Shown: positions 45,267 to 55,503 of the stretch, piece after piece
Position numbering within the stretch: position 1 is the first letter of the stretch
Layout of the letters: the number at the start of each line of letters is the position of its first letter
Assembly (NCBI GenBank): GCA_947359465.1
Contig: OX375875.1
Span: 11,501,038-11,565,037, forward strand
Direction: 5' to 3'
From: Metellina segmentata
Taxonomy: Eukaryota > Arthropoda > Arachnida > Araneae > Tetragnathidae
Length of the DNA stretch: 64,000 nt
The notes under the pieces: generated by a model
The model's input: only the letters and a program-made list of their open reading frames with translations
Database searches by the model: none
What the model was told of the DNA's origin: nothing
Program-made: the position numbers and the translations under genes

Positions 45267-45348
45267 GACGAGGTGGTCTAGTGGTTAAGGCGATGGACTG
45301 TTAATCCATTGGGCTCTGCCTGCGTGGGTTCGAATCCCATCCTCGTTG
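45267..45348 (+). tRNA. tRNA-Ser body with anticodon GTT (Asn codons)
   Basis: GTT at 45,300-45,302. All stems pair: T81 is a G-T wobble, T11 a D-stem wobble, T55 a variable-arm wobble. A and B boxes are intact and a T-run follows. This is the best-folded recoded copy in the window, 1,035 bp from its sister at 44,232. A chance single-base change is equally possible; expression is unknown. Confidence 0.78.
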
Positions 45349-45521
45349 AGTTTTTTATTTGCGTAATATTTTTTATTACTGTTTATATGCATTTTTTATT
45401 AAAACATCCTACGTATCTAGAGCAAGCTGTGCATGTAATGATTCCTAACTGCTGTTTGAAGTTGTTCAAGGTAAATGCAATAAATATGAAGTAAATTTTT
45501 TTAGAAATCAGTCATTTCGAA

Positions 45522-45603
45522 GATGAGATGGTCGTGTGGTTAAAGCGATGGACTGCTAATCCATTGGGCTCTGCCCTCGTAGGTTCGAATCCCATCCTCG
45601 ACG
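45522..45603 (+). tRNA. tRNA-Ser(GCT), degenerate
   Basis: T3, A7, T11, T14, A23, T56, A60, A80. Confidence 0.45.
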
Positions 45604-45782
45604 AGATTTTTTGTTTGTGTAATATTTTTTATTACTGTTTATATGTATTTTTTATTAAAACACGACATCCTACGTATCTAGAGCAAGCTGTGCATGTAAC
45701 GTTTCTTAACTGCTGTTTGAAATTGTTCAAGGCAAATGCAATAAATATGAAGAAAATTTTTTTAGAAATTGTTTATTTCGAA

Positions 45783-45864
45783 GTCGAGGTGGCCGAGTGG
45801 TTAAGGCGATGAACTGCTAATCCATTGGGCTCTGCCCGCGTGGGTTCGAATCCCATCCTTGTCG
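45783..45864 (+). tRNA. tRNA-Ser(GCT)
   Basis: T2 opposite T80, A30, T78 wobble with G4. Confidence 0.6.
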
Positions 45865-46043
45865 ACTTTTTTTGTTTACTTAATATTTTTTATTACTGTT
45901 TATAAGCATTTTTTATTAAAACACGACATCCTACGTATCTAGAGCAAGCTGTGCATGTAACGTTTCTTAACTGCTGTTTGAAATTGTTCAAAGTAAATGC
46001 AATAAATATGAAGTGAATTTTTTTAGAAATTAGTCATTTCGAA

Positions 46044-46125
46044 GACGAGTTGGCCGAGCGGTTAAGGCGATGGACTGCTAATCCATTGGGCTCTGCCCGC
46101 GTGGGTTCGAATCTCATCCTCGTCG
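46044..46125 (+). tRNA. tRNA-Ser(GCT)
   Basis: T7 opposite C75 and T71 wobble. Confidence 0.75.
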
Positions 46126-46303
46126 ACTGTTTTTGTTTGCGAAATATTTTTATTACAGTTTATATGTATTTTTTATTAAAACACGACATCCTACGTATCT
46201 AGAGCAAGCTGTGCATGTATTGTTTCTTAACTGCTGTTTGAAATTGTTCAAGGCAAATGCAATAAATATGAAGAAAATTTTTTTAGAAATTGTTTATTTC
46301 GAA

Positions 46304-46385
46304 GTCGACTTGGCCGAGTGGTTAAGGCGATGAACTGCTAATCCATTGGGCTCTGCCCGCGTGGGTTCGAATCACATTCTCGTCG
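46304..46385 (+). tRNA. tRNA-Ser(GCT), acceptor damaged
   Basis: Acceptor GTCGACT against TCTCGTC has several mismatches; A30; A71. Confidence 0.48.
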
Positions 46386-46563
46386 ACTTTTTTTGTTTGC
46401 GTAATATTTTTTATTACTATTTAAAAGCATTTTTTATTAAAAAACGGCATCCTACGTATCTAGAGCAAGCTGTGAGTGTAATGTTTCTTAAGTGCTGTTT
46501 GAAATTGTTCAAGGTATATGCAATAAATATGAAGAAAATTTTTTAGAAATTAGTCATTTCGAA

Positions 46564-46645
46564 GATGAGGTGGTCGAGTGGTTAAAGCGATGGACTGCTA
46601 GCCCATTGGGCTTTGCCCTCGTAGGTTCGAATCCCATCCTCGAGG
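46564..46645 (+). tRNA. tRNA-Ser(GCT), degenerate
   Basis: T3, T11, A23, G38, C39 opposite A31, T50, T56, A60, and GAGG at the 3' end. Confidence 0.42.
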
Positions 46646-46824
46646 AGATTTTTTGTTTGCGTAATATTTTTTATTACTGTTTATATGTATTTTTTATTAA
46701 AACACGGCATCCTACGTATCTAGAGCAAGCTGTGCATGTAACGTTTCTTAACTGCTGTTTGAAATTTTTCAAAGTAAATGCAATAAATATGAAGTGAATT
46801 TTTTTAGAAACTAGTCATTTCGAA

Positions 46825-46906
46825 GACGAGTTGGCCGAGCGGTTAAGGCGATGGACTGCTAATCCATTGGGCTCTGCCCGCGTGGGTTCGAATCCCATCC
46901 TCGACG
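46825..46906 (+). tRNA. tRNA-Ser(GCT)
   Basis: T7 and A80 unpair two acceptor positions; the rest is consensus. Confidence 0.65.
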
Positions 46907-47085
46907 AGATTTTTTGTTTGTGTAATATTTTTTATTACAGTTTATATGTATTTTTTATTAAAACACGACTTCCTACGTATCTAGAGCAAGCTGTGCATGT
47001 ATTGTTTCTTAACTGCTGTTTGAAATTGTTCAAGGTAAATGCAATAAATATGAAGAAAATTTTTTTAGAAATTGTTTATTTCGAA

Positions 47086-47167
47086 GTCGAGGTGGCCGAG
47101 TGGTTAAGGCGATGAACTGCTAATCCATTGGGCTCTGCCCGCGTGGGTTCGAATCACATTCTCGTCG
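47086..47167 (+). tRNA. tRNA-Ser(GCT)
   Basis: T2, A30, A71, T75. Confidence 0.57.
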
Positions 47168-47345
47168 ACTATTTTTGTTTGCGTAATATTTTTTATTACT
47201 ATTTATAAGCATTTTTTATTAAAAAACGACATCCTACGTATCTAGAGCAAGCTGTGAGTGTAATGTTTCTTAAGTGCTGTTTGAAATTGTTCAAGGTATA
47301 TGCAATAAATATGAAGAAAATTTTTTAGAAATTAGTCATTTCGAA

Positions 47346-47427
47346 GATGAGGTGGCCGATTGGTTAAGGCGATGGACTACTAATCCATTGGGCTCTGCCC
47401 GCGTGGGTTCGAATACCATCCTCGTCG
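47346..47427 (+). tRNA. tRNA-Ser, anticodon ACT
   Basis: ACT at 47,379-47,381 (reads AGU; if A34 becomes inosine, also AGC). Still serine. T3 wobble, T15, A70 opposite G62. Confidence 0.65.
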
Positions 47428-47605
47428 AGTTTTTTTATTTGCGTAATATTTTTATTACTGTTTATATGCATTTTTTATTAAAACACGACATCATATTTAT
47501 GTAGAGTAAGCTGTGTATGCATTGTTTCTTAACTGCTGTTTGAAATTGTAGAAGGTTAATGCAATAAATATGAAGAACTTTTTTTTAGAAATTAATTATT
47601 TCGAA

Positions 47606-47687
47606 GACGAGGGGGCCAAGTGGTTAAGCCGATTTACTGCTAATCCATTGGGCTCTGACCCCGTGGGTTCGAATCCCATCCTCGTCG
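47606..47687 (+). tRNA. tRNA-Ser(GCT)-like, subfamily B
   Basis: B form with C24. Confidence 0.53.
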
Positions 47688-47865
47688 AGTTTTTTTATTT
47701 GCGTAATATTTTTTATTACTGTTTATAAGCATTTTTTATTAAAACACGATATCCTACGAATCTAGAGCAAGATGTGCGTGTAATGTTTCTTAACTGCTGT
47801 TTGAAATTGTTCAAGGTATATGCAATAAATATGAAGAAAATTTTTTAGAAATTAGTCATTTCGAA

Positions 47866-47947
47866 GATGAGGTGGCCGATTGGTTAAGGCGATGGACTAC
47901 TAATCCATTGGGCTCTGCCCGCGTGGGTTCGAATCCCATCCTCGTCG
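47866..47947 (+). tRNA. tRNA-Ser, anticodon ACT
   Basis: ACT at 47,899-47,901; T3 and T15 are the only other changes, so the fold is good. Confidence 0.75.
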
Positions 47948-48122
47948 AGTTTTTTTATTTGCGTAATATTTTTTATTACTGTTTATATGCATTTTTTTAT
48001 TAAAACATCCTACGTATCTTGAGCAAGCTGTGCATGTAATGATTCTTAACTGCTGTTTGAAGATGTTCAAGGTAAATGCAATAAATATGAAGTAAATGTT
48101 TTTAGAAATTAGTCATTTCGAA

Positions 48123-48204
48123 GACGAGGTGGCCGAGCGGTTAAGGCGATGGACTGCTAATCCATTGGGCTCTACCCGCGTGGGTTCGAATCACATCGTC
48201 GTAG
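48123..48204 (+). tRNA. tRNA-Ser(GCT)
   Basis: A52, A71, G76 opposite G6, A81 opposite G1. Confidence 0.55.
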
Positions 48205-48383
48205 AGTTTTTTTATTTGCGTAATATTTTTTATTACGGTTTATAAGCATTTTTTATTAAAACACGTCATCCTACGTATCTAGAGCAAGCTGTGCATGTAA
48301 TAATTCTTAACTGCTGTTTGAAGTTGTTCAAAGTAAATGCAATAAATATGAAGTGAATTTTTTTAGAAATAAGTCATTTCGAA

Positions 48384-48465
48384 TACGAGGTGGCCGAGCG
48401 GTTTAGGCGATGGACTGCTAATTCATTGGGCTGTGCCCGCGTGGGTTCGAATCTCATCCTCGTCG
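48384..48465 (+). tRNA. tRNA-Ser(GCT), subfamily D
   Basis: T1 opposite C81, T21, T40, G50, T71. First of three alternate units 522 bp apart. Confidence 0.65.
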
Positions 48466-48644
48466 AGTATTTTTGTTTGCGTAATATTTTTTATTACTGT
48501 TTATATGTATTTTTTATTAAAACACGACATCCTACGTATCTAGAGCAAGCTGTGCATGTAATGATTCTTAACTGCTGTTTGAAGTTGTTTAAGGTAAATG
48601 CAATAAATATGAAGTGAATTTTTTTAGAAATTAGTCATTTCGAA

Positions 48645-48726
48645 GACGAGGTGGCCGAGAGGTTATGGCGATGGACTGCTTATCCATTGGGCTCTGCTCG
48701 CGTGGGTTCGAATTCCATCCTCGTTG
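48645..48726 (+). tRNA. tRNA-Ser(GCT), E/C hybrid
   Basis: E-type D loop (A16, T22, T81) joined to a C-type anticodon and T arm (T37, T54, T70). Confidence 0.65.
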
Positions 48727-48905
48727 AGTTTTTTTGTTTGCGTCATATTTTTTATTAGTGTTTATAAGCATTTTTTATTAAAACACGTCATCCTACGTAT
48801 CTAGAGCAAGCTGTGCATGTAATGATTTTTAACTGCTGTTTGAAGTTGTTCAAGGTAAATGCAATAAATATGAAGTGAATTTTTTTAGAAATTAGTCATT
48901 TCGAA

Positions 48906-48987
48906 TACGAGGTGGCCGAGCGGTTTAGGCGATGGACTGCTAATTCATTGGGCTCTGCCCGCGTGGGTTCGAATCTCATCCTCGTCG
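48906..48987 (+). tRNA. tRNA-Ser(GCT), subfamily D
   Basis: T1, T21, T40, T71. Confidence 0.67.
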
Positions 48988-49166
48988 AGTATTTTTGTTT
49001 GCGTAATATTTTTTATTACTGTTTATATGTATTTTATATTAAAACACGACATCCTACGTATCTAGAGCAAGCTGTGCATGTAATGATTCTTAACTGCTGT
49101 TTGAAGTTGTTCAAGGTAAATGCAATAAATATGAAGTGAATTTTTTTAGAAATTAGTCATTTCGAA

Positions 49167-49248
49167 GACGAGGTGGCCGAGCGGTTTAGGCGATGGACTG
49201 CTAATCCATTGGGCTCTGCCCGCGTGGGTTAGAATCTCATCCTCGTCG
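49167..49248 (+). tRNA. tRNA-Ser(GCT), T loop mutated
   Basis: T21, T71, and A65: the T loop reads TTAGAAT, losing the invariant C of the B box. Confidence 0.58.
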
Positions 49249-49427
49249 AGTATTTTTGTTTGCGTAATATTTTTTATTACGGTTTATATGCATTTTTAAT
49301 TAAAACAAAACATCCTACGTATGTAGAGCAAGCTGTGCATGTAATGATTCGTAACTGCTGTTTGAAGTTGTTCAAGGTAAATGCAATAAATATGAAGTGA
49401 ATTTTTTTAGAAATTAGTCATTTCGAA

Positions 49428-49509
49428 TACGAGGTGGCCGAGCGGTTTAGGCGATGGACTGCTAATTCATTGGGCTCTGCCCGCGTGGGTTCGAATCTCA
49501 TCCTCGTCG
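49428..49509 (+). tRNA. tRNA-Ser(GCT), subfamily D
   Basis: T1, T21, T40, T71. Confidence 0.67.
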
Positions 49510-49688
49510 AGTATTTTTGTTTGCGTAATATTTTTTATTACTGTTTACATGTATTTTTTATTAAAACACGACATCCTACGTATCTAGAGCAAGCTGTGTA
49601 TGTAATGTTTCTTAACTGCTGTTTGAAATTGTTCAAGGTAAATGCAGTAAATATGAAGAACATTTTTTTAGAAATTATTCATTTCGAA

Positions 49689-49769
49689 GATGAGGTGGCC
49701 GAGTGGTTAAGGCGATGGACTGCTAATCATTGGGCTCTGCCCGCGTGGGTTCGAATCACGTCCTCGTCG
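49689..49769 (+). tRNA. tRNA-Ser(GCT), deleted anticodon stem
   Basis: 81 nt: one C is missing from the anticodon stem (CTAATCATTGGG), shortening it. T3; A71; G73. Confidence 0.5.
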
Positions 49770-49948
49770 AGTTTTTTTATTTGCGTAATATTTTTTATTA
49801 CGGTTTATATGCATTTTTTATTAAAACACGACATCCTACGTATCTAGAGCAAGCTGTGTATGTAATGTTTCTTAACTGCTGTTTGAAATTGTTCAAGGTA
49901 AATGTAATAAATGTGAAGAAAATTTTTTTAGAAATTATTCATTTTGAA

Positions 49949-50030
49949 GACGAGGTGGCCGAGTGGTTAAGGCGATGGACTGCTAATACATTGGGCTCTA
50001 CCCGCGTGGGTTCGAATCCCATCCTCGTGG
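49949..50030 (+). tRNA. tRNA-Ser(GCT)
   Basis: A40 opposite G30, A52, G81 opposite G1. Confidence 0.57.
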
Positions 50031-50209
50031 AATTTTTTTGTTTGCGTAATATTTTTTTTTACTGTTTATAAGCATTTTTTATTAAAACACGATATCCTAC
50101 GTATCTAGAGCAAGATGTGCGTGTAATGTTTCTTAACTGCTGTTTGAAATTGTTCAAGGTATATGCAATAAATATGAAGAAAATTTTTTTAGAAAATAGT
50201 CATTTTGAA

Positions 50210-50291
50210 GATGAGGTGGCCGAGTGGTTAAGGCGATGGACTGCTAATCCATTGGGCTCTTCCCGCGTGGGTTCGAATCCCATCCTCATCG
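50210..50291 (+). tRNA. tRNA-Ser(GCT), T3-A79 acceptor
   Basis: T3 pairs with A79, a two-sided replacement of C-G. T52 in the variable stem. Other arms consensus. Confidence 0.78.
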
Positions 50292-50466
50292 AGTTTTTTT
50301 ATTTGCGTAATATTTTTTATTACTGTTTATATGCATTTTTTTATTAAAACATCCTACGTATCTTGAGCAAGCTGTGCATGTAATGATTCTTAACTGCTGT
50401 TTGAAGTTTTTCAAGGTAAATGCAATAAATATGAAGTAAATTTTTTTAGAAATTAGTCATTTCGAA

Positions 50467-50548
50467 GACGAGGTGGCCGAGCGGTTAAGGCGATGGACTG
50501 CTAATCCATTGGGCTCTGCCCGCGTGTGTTCAAATCTCATCCTCGTCG
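50467..50548 (+). tRNA. tRNA-Ser(GCT)
   Basis: T61 opposite T71 in the T stem; A66 (TTCAAAT). Confidence 0.68.
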
Positions 50549-50726
50549 ACTTTTTTTTGTTTGCGTAAAATTTTTTTACAGTTTATATGTATTTTTTATT
50601 AAAACACGACATTCTACGTATCTAGAGCAAGCTGTGCATGTATTGTTTCTTAACTGCTGTTTGAAATTGTTCAAGGTAAATGCAATAAATATGAAGAAAA
50701 TTTTTTTAGAAATTGTTCATTTCGAA

Positions 50727-50808
50727 GATGAGGTGGCCGAGTGGTTAAGGCGATGGACTGCTAATCCATTGGGCTCTGCCCGCGTGGGTTCGAATCTCAT
50801 CCTCGTCG
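50727..50808 (+). tRNA. tRNA-Ser(GCT)
   Basis: T3 and T71 wobbles only; all stems pair. Confidence 0.85.
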
Positions 50809-50987
50809 AGTATTTTTGTTTGCGTAATATTTTTTATTACTGTTTATATGTATTTTTTATTAAAACACGACATCATACGTAACTAGAGCAAGCTGTGTAT
50901 CTAATGATTCTTAACTGCTGTTTGAAGTTGTTCAAGGTAAATGCAATAAATATGAAGTGAATTTTTTTAGAAATTAGTCATTTCGAA

Positions 50988-51068
50988 CACGAGGTGACCG
51001 AGTGGTTAAAGCGATGGACTGCAAATCATTGGGCTCTGCCCGCGTGGGTTCGAATCCCATACTTGTCG
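50988..51068 (+). tRNA. tRNA-Ser-like, anticodon GCA, deleted
   Basis: GCA at 51,021-51,023 (Cys codons), 81 nt with a base lost from the anticodon stem; C1, A10, A23, A75, T78. Probably inactive. Confidence 0.45.
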
Positions 51069-51204
51069 AATTTTTTTGTTTGCGTAATATTTTTTATTAC
51101 TGTTTATAAGCATTTTTTGTTAAAACACGATATCCTACGTATCTAGAGCAAGATGTGCGTGTAATGTTTCTTAACTGCTGTTTGAAATTGTTCAAGGTAT
51201 ATGC

Positions 51205-51214
51205 AATAAATATG
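51205..51214 (+). promoter_or_regulatory. Candidate upstream TATA-like element (example copy)
   Basis: AATAAATATG lies 43-34 bp before the tRNA gene that starts at 51,248. The same word sits at about the same distance before nearly every copy; a few have AATAAAAATG, AATAATTATG or AAAAAATATG. TATA-like sequences upstream of tRNA genes can help place TFIIIB. A role here is inferred only from position and conservation, and the whole spacer is conserved by array homogenisation, so conservation alone is weak evidence. Confidence 0.35.
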
Positions 51215-51247
51215 AAGAAAATTTTTTTAGAAATTAGTCCTTTCGAA

Positions 51248-51329
51248 GATGAGGTGGCCGAGTGGTTAAGGCGATGGACTGCTAATCCATTGGGCTCTGC
51301 CCGCGTGGGTTCGAATCCCATCCTCGTCG
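51248..51329 (+). tRNA. tRNA-Ser(GCT), near consensus
   Basis: Only T3 (wobble). Among the best copies in the right half. Confidence 0.9.
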
Positions 51330-51330
51330 A

Positions 51331-51338
51331 GTTTTTTT
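51331..51338 (+). terminator. Pol III terminator (example copy)
   Basis: A run of seven T residues begins just after the discriminator base of the copy at 51,248-51,329. Pol III stops at runs of four or more T. Almost every copy has T5-T8 here, and many units have further T-runs about 15-40 bp later (after GCGTAATA and after ATGCA) as backups. Confidence 0.8.
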
Positions 51339-51504
51339 ATTTGAGTAATATTTTTTATGACTGTTTATATGCATTTTTTTATTAAAACATCCTACGTATC
51401 TTGAGCAAGCTGTGCATGTAATGATTCTTAACTGCTGTTTGAAGTTTTTCAAGGTAAATGCAATAAATATGAAGTAAATTTTTTTAGAAATTATTCATTT
51501 CGAA

Positions 51505-51586
51505 AACGAGGTGGCCGAGTGGTTAAGGCGATGGATTGCTAATCCATTGGGCTCTTACCACGTGGGTTTAAATCCCATCCTCGTTG
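51505..51586 (+). tRNA. tRNA-Ser(GCT), A1-T81 acceptor
   Basis: A1 pairs with T81; T32; variable arm GGGCTCTTACCACG; T loop TTTAAAT. Confidence 0.57.
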
Positions 51587-51765
51587 AGTTTTTTTATTTG
51601 CGTAATATTTTTTATTACTGTTTATATGTATTTTTTATTAAAACACGACATCATACGTATCTAGAGCAAGCTGTGCATGTAATGTTTCTTAACTGCTGTT
51701 TGAAATTGTTCAAGGTAAATGCAATAAATATGTAGAAATTTTTTTTAGAAATTATTCATTTCGAA

Positions 51766-51847
51766 AACGAGGTGGCCGATTGGTTAAGGCGATGGACTGC
51801 TTATCCATTGGGCTCTGCTCGCGTGGGTTCGAATTCCATCCTCGTCG
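51766..51847 (+). tRNA. tRNA-Ser(GCT), subfamily C
   Basis: A1, T15, T37, T54, T70. Confidence 0.62.
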
Positions 51848-52026
51848 AGTTTTTTTGTTTGCGTCATATTTTTTATTACTGTTTATAAGCATTTTTTATT
51901 AAAACACGTCATCCTACGTATCTAGAGCAAGCTGTGCATGTAATATTTCTTAACTGCTGTTTGAAATTGTTCAAGGTATATGCAATAAATATAAAGAAAT
52001 TTTTTTTAGAAATTAGTCATTTCGAA

Positions 52027-52108
52027 GACGAGTAGGCCGAGAGGTTATGGCGATGGACTGCTTATCCATTGGGCTCTGCTCGCGTGTGTTCGAATTCCAT
52101 CCTCGTCG
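52027..52108 (+). tRNA. tRNA-Ser(GCT), E/C hybrid
   Basis: T7, A8, A16, T22, T37, T54, T61, T70. Confidence 0.52.
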
Positions 52109-52287
52109 AGTTTTTTTGTTTGCGTCATATTTTTTATTACTGTTTATAAGCATTTTTTATTAAAACACGTCATCCTACGTATCTAGAGCAAGCTGTGCAT
52201 GTAATGATTCTTAACTGCTGTTTGAAGTTGTTCAAGGTAAATGCAATAAATATGAAGTGAATTTTTTTAGAAATTAGTTATTTCGAA

Positions 52288-52369
52288 AACGAGGTGGCCG
52301 AGCGGTTAAGGCGATGGACTGCTTATCCATTGGGCTCTGCTCGCGTGGGTTCGAATTCCATCCTCGTTG
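52288..52369 (+). tRNA. tRNA-Ser(GCT), subfamily C with A1-T81
   Basis: T37, T54, T70 as in C, but T81 restores a pair with A1. Confidence 0.7.
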
Positions 52370-52548
52370 AGTATTTTTGTTTGCGTAATATTTTTTACTA
52401 CGGTTTATATGCATTTTTAATTAAAACAAAACATCCTACGTATCTAGAGCAAGCTGTGCATGTAATGATTCGTAACTGCTGTTTGAAGTTGTTCAAGGTA
52501 AATGCAATAAATATGAAGTGAATTTTTTTAGAAATTAGTTATTTCGAA

Positions 52549-52630
52549 AACGAGGTGGCCGAGCGGTTAAGTCGATGGACTGCTAATCCATTGGGCTCTT
52601 ACCACGTGGGTTCAAATCCCATCCTCGTTG
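52549..52630 (+). tRNA. tRNA-Ser(GCT), A1-T81 acceptor
   Basis: A1-T81; T24 mismatch in the D stem; GGGCTCTTACCACG; T loop TTCAAAT. Confidence 0.62.
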
Positions 52631-52814
52631 AGTTTTTTTATTTGCGTAATATTTTTTATTACTGTTTATATGTATTTTTTATTAAAACACGACATCATAC
52701 GTATCTAGAGCAAGCTGTGCATGTAATGTAATGATTCTTAACTGCTGTTTGAAGTTGTTCAAGGTAAATGCAATAAATATGAAGTGAATTTTTTTAGAAA
52801 TTAGTCATTTCGAA

Positions 52815-52896
52815 CACGAGGTGGCCGAGCGGTTTAGGCGATGGACTGCTAATTCATTGGGCTCTGCCCGCGTGGGTTCGAATCTCATCCTCGTCG
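52815..52896 (+). tRNA. tRNA-Ser(GCT), subfamily D
   Basis: C1 opposite C81, T21, T40, T71. Confidence 0.65.
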
Positions 52897-53075
52897 AGTA
52901 TTTTTGTTTGCGTAATATTTTTTATTACTGTTTATATGTATTTTTTATTAAAACACGACATCATACGTATCTAGAGCAAGCTGTGTATGTAATGTTTCTT
53001 AACTGCTGTTTGAAATTGTTCAAGGTAAATGCAATAAATATGAAGAACATTTTTTTAGAAATTACTCATTTCGAA

Positions 53076-53156
53076 GATGAGGTGGCCGAGTGGTTAAGGC
53101 GATGGACTGCAAATCATTGGGCTCTGCCCGCGTGGGTTCGAATCCCATCCTCGTCG
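53076..53156 (+). tRNA. tRNA-Ser-like, anticodon GCA, deleted
   Basis: GCA at 53,109-53,111; 81 nt with the anticodon stem shortened; T3. Acceptor, variable and T arms are consensus. Confidence 0.5.
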
Positions 53157-53335
53157 AATTTTTTTGTTTGCGTAATATTTTTTATTACTGTTTATAAGCA
53201 TTTTTTATTAAAACACGATATCCTACGTATCTAGAGCAAGATGTGCGTGTAATGTTTCTTAACTGCTGATTGAAATTGTTCAAGGTATATGCAATAAAAA
53301 TGAAGAAATTTTTTTTAGAAATTAGTCATTTCGAA

Positions 53336-53417
53336 GACGATGTGGCCGAGCGGTTTAGGCGAAGGACTGCTAGTCAATTTTGCTATGCCCGCGTGGGTTC
53401 GAATCTCATCCTCGTCG
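53336..53417 (+). tRNA. tRNA-Ser(GCT)-like, degenerate
   Basis: T6, T21; anticodon stem AAGGA/GTCAA poorly paired; variable arm TTTTGCTATGCCCG; T71. Confidence 0.42.
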
Positions 53418-53596
53418 AGTATTTTTGTTTGCGTAATATTTTTTACTACGGTTTATATGCATTTTTAATTAAAACAAAACATCCTACGTATCTAGAGCAA
53501 GCTGTGCATGTAATGATTCGTAACTGCTGTTTGAAGTTGTTCAAGGTAAATGCAATAAATATGAAGTAAATTTTTTTAGAAATTAGTTATTTCGAA

Positions 53597-53678
53597 AACG
53601 AGGTGGCCGAGCGGTTAAGGCGATGGACTGCTAATCCATTGGGCTCTGCCCACGTGGGTTCAAATCCCATCCTCGTTG
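53597..53678 (+). tRNA. tRNA-Ser(GCT), A1-T81 acceptor
   Basis: A1-T81, A56, T loop TTCAAAT. All stems pair. Confidence 0.82.
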
Positions 53679-53857
53679 AGTTTTTTTATTTGCGTAATAT
53701 TTTTTATTACTGTTTATATGTATTTTTTATTAAAACACGACATCATACGTATCTAGAGCAAGCTGTGCATGTAATGATTCGTAACTGCTGTTTGAAGTTG
53801 TTCAAGGTAAATGCAAAAAATATGAAGTGAATTTTTTTAGAAATTAGTTATTTCGAA

Positions 53858-53939
53858 AACGAGGTGGCCGAGCGGTTAAGGCGATGGACTGCTTATCCAT
53901 TGGGCTCTGCTCGCGTGGGTTCGAATTCCATCCTCGTCG
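53858..53939 (+). tRNA. tRNA-Ser(GCT), subfamily C
   Basis: A1 opposite C81, T37, T54, T70. Confidence 0.65.
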
Positions 53940-54118
53940 AGTGTTTTTGTTTACGTCATATTTTTTATTACTGTTTATAAGCATTTTTTATTAAAACACG
54001 ACATCCTACGTATCTAGAGCAAGCTGTGGGTGTAATGTTTCTTAACTGCTGTTTGAAATTGTTCAAGGTATATGCAATAAATATGAAGAAAATTTTTTTA
54101 GAAATTAGTTATTTCGAA

Positions 54119-54200
54119 GATGAGGTGGTCTAGTGATTAAGGCGATGGACTGCTAATCCATTGGGCTCTGCTCGCGTGGGTTCGAATCCCATCCTCGTCG
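54119..54200 (+). tRNA. tRNA-Ser(GCT)
   Basis: T3, T11, T13, T54; A18 replaces a conserved D-loop G. Confidence 0.63.
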
Positions 54201-54379
54201 AGTTTTTTTGTTTGCGTAATATTTTTTATTACTGTTTATAAGCATTTTTTATTAAAACACGACATCCTACGTATCTAGAGCAAGCTGTGCATGTAATGAT
54301 TCCTAACTGCTGTTTGAAGTTGTTCAAGGTAAATGCAATAAATATAAAGTAAATTTTTTTAGAAATCAGTCATTTCGAA

Positions 54380-54461
54380 GATGAGGTGGTCGAGTAGTTA
54401 ATGCGATGAACTGCTAATTTATTGGGCTCTGCCCTCGTAGGTTCGAATACCATCCTCGACG
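54380..54461 (+). tRNA. tRNA-Ser(GCT), degenerate
   Basis: T3, T11, A17, T23, A30, T40-T41, T56, A60, A70, A80. Confidence 0.42.
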
Positions 54462-54638
54462 AGATTTTTTGTTTGCGAAATATTTTTATTACAGTTTATA
54501 TGTATTTTTTATTAAAACACGACATCCTACGTATCTAGAGCAAGCTGTGCATGTATTTTTCTTAACTGCTGTTTGAAATTGTTCAAGGTAAATGCTATAA
54601 ATATGAAGAAAATTTTTTTAGAAATTAGTCATTTCGAA

Positions 54639-54720
54639 GATGAAGTGGCCGAGTGGTTAAGGCGATGGACTGCTAATCCATTGGGCTCTGCCCGCGTGGG
54701 TTCGAATTCCATCCTTGTCG
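54639..54720 (+). tRNA. tRNA-Ser(GCT)
   Basis: T3 wobble, A6 opposite C76, T70, T78 wobble. Confidence 0.66.
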
Positions 54721-54899
54721 ACTTTTTTTGTTTGCGTAATATTTTTTATTACTGTTTATAAGCATTTTTTATTAAAACACGACATCCTACGTATCTAGAG
54801 CAAGCTGTGCGTGTATTGTTTCTTAACTGCTGTTTGAAATTGTTCAAGGTAAATGCAATAAATATGTAGAAATTTTCTTTAGAAATTATTCATTTCGAA

Positions 54900-54981
54900 A
54901 ACGAGGTGGCCGATTGGTTAAGGCGATGGACTGCTTATCCATTGGGCTCTGCTCGCGTGGGTTCGAATTCCATCCTTGTCG
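54900..54981 (+). tRNA. tRNA-Ser(GCT), subfamily C
   Basis: A1, T15, T37, T54, T70, T78. Confidence 0.58.
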
Positions 54982-55160
54982 AGTTTTTTTGTTTGCGTCA
55001 TATTTTTTATTACTGTTTATAAGCAATTTTTATTAAAACACGTCATCCTACGTATCTAGAGCAAGCTGTGCATGTAATATTTCTTAACTGCTGTTTGAAA
55101 TTGTTCAAGGTATATGCAATAAATATAAAGAAATTTTTTTTAGAAATTAGTCATTTCGAA

Positions 55161-55242
55161 GACGAGGTGGCCGAGAGGTTATGGCGATGGACTGCTTATC
55201 CATTGGGCTCTGCTCGCGTGGGTTCGAATTCCATTCTCGTCG
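55161..55242 (+). tRNA. tRNA-Ser(GCT), E/C hybrid
   Basis: A16 and T22 (E) with T37, T54, T70 (C); T75. Confidence 0.65.
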
Positions 55243-55421
55243 AGTTTTTTTGTTTGCGTCATATTTTTTATTACTGTTTATAAGCATTTTTTATTAAAAC
55301 ACGTCATCCTACGTATCTAGAGCAAGCTGTGCATGTAATGATTCTTAACTGCTGTTTGAAGTTGTTCAAGGTAAATGCAATAAATATGAAGTGAATTTTT
55401 TTAGAAATTAGTTATTTCGAA

Positions 55422-55503
55422 AACGAGGTGGCCGAGCGGTTAAGTCGATGGACTGCTAATCCATTGGGCTCTTACCACGTGGGTTCAAATCCCATCCTCG
55501 TTG
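55422..55503 (+). tRNA. tRNA-Ser(GCT), A1-T81 acceptor
   Basis: A1-T81, T24, TTCAAAT; duplicate of 52,549. Confidence 0.62.
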
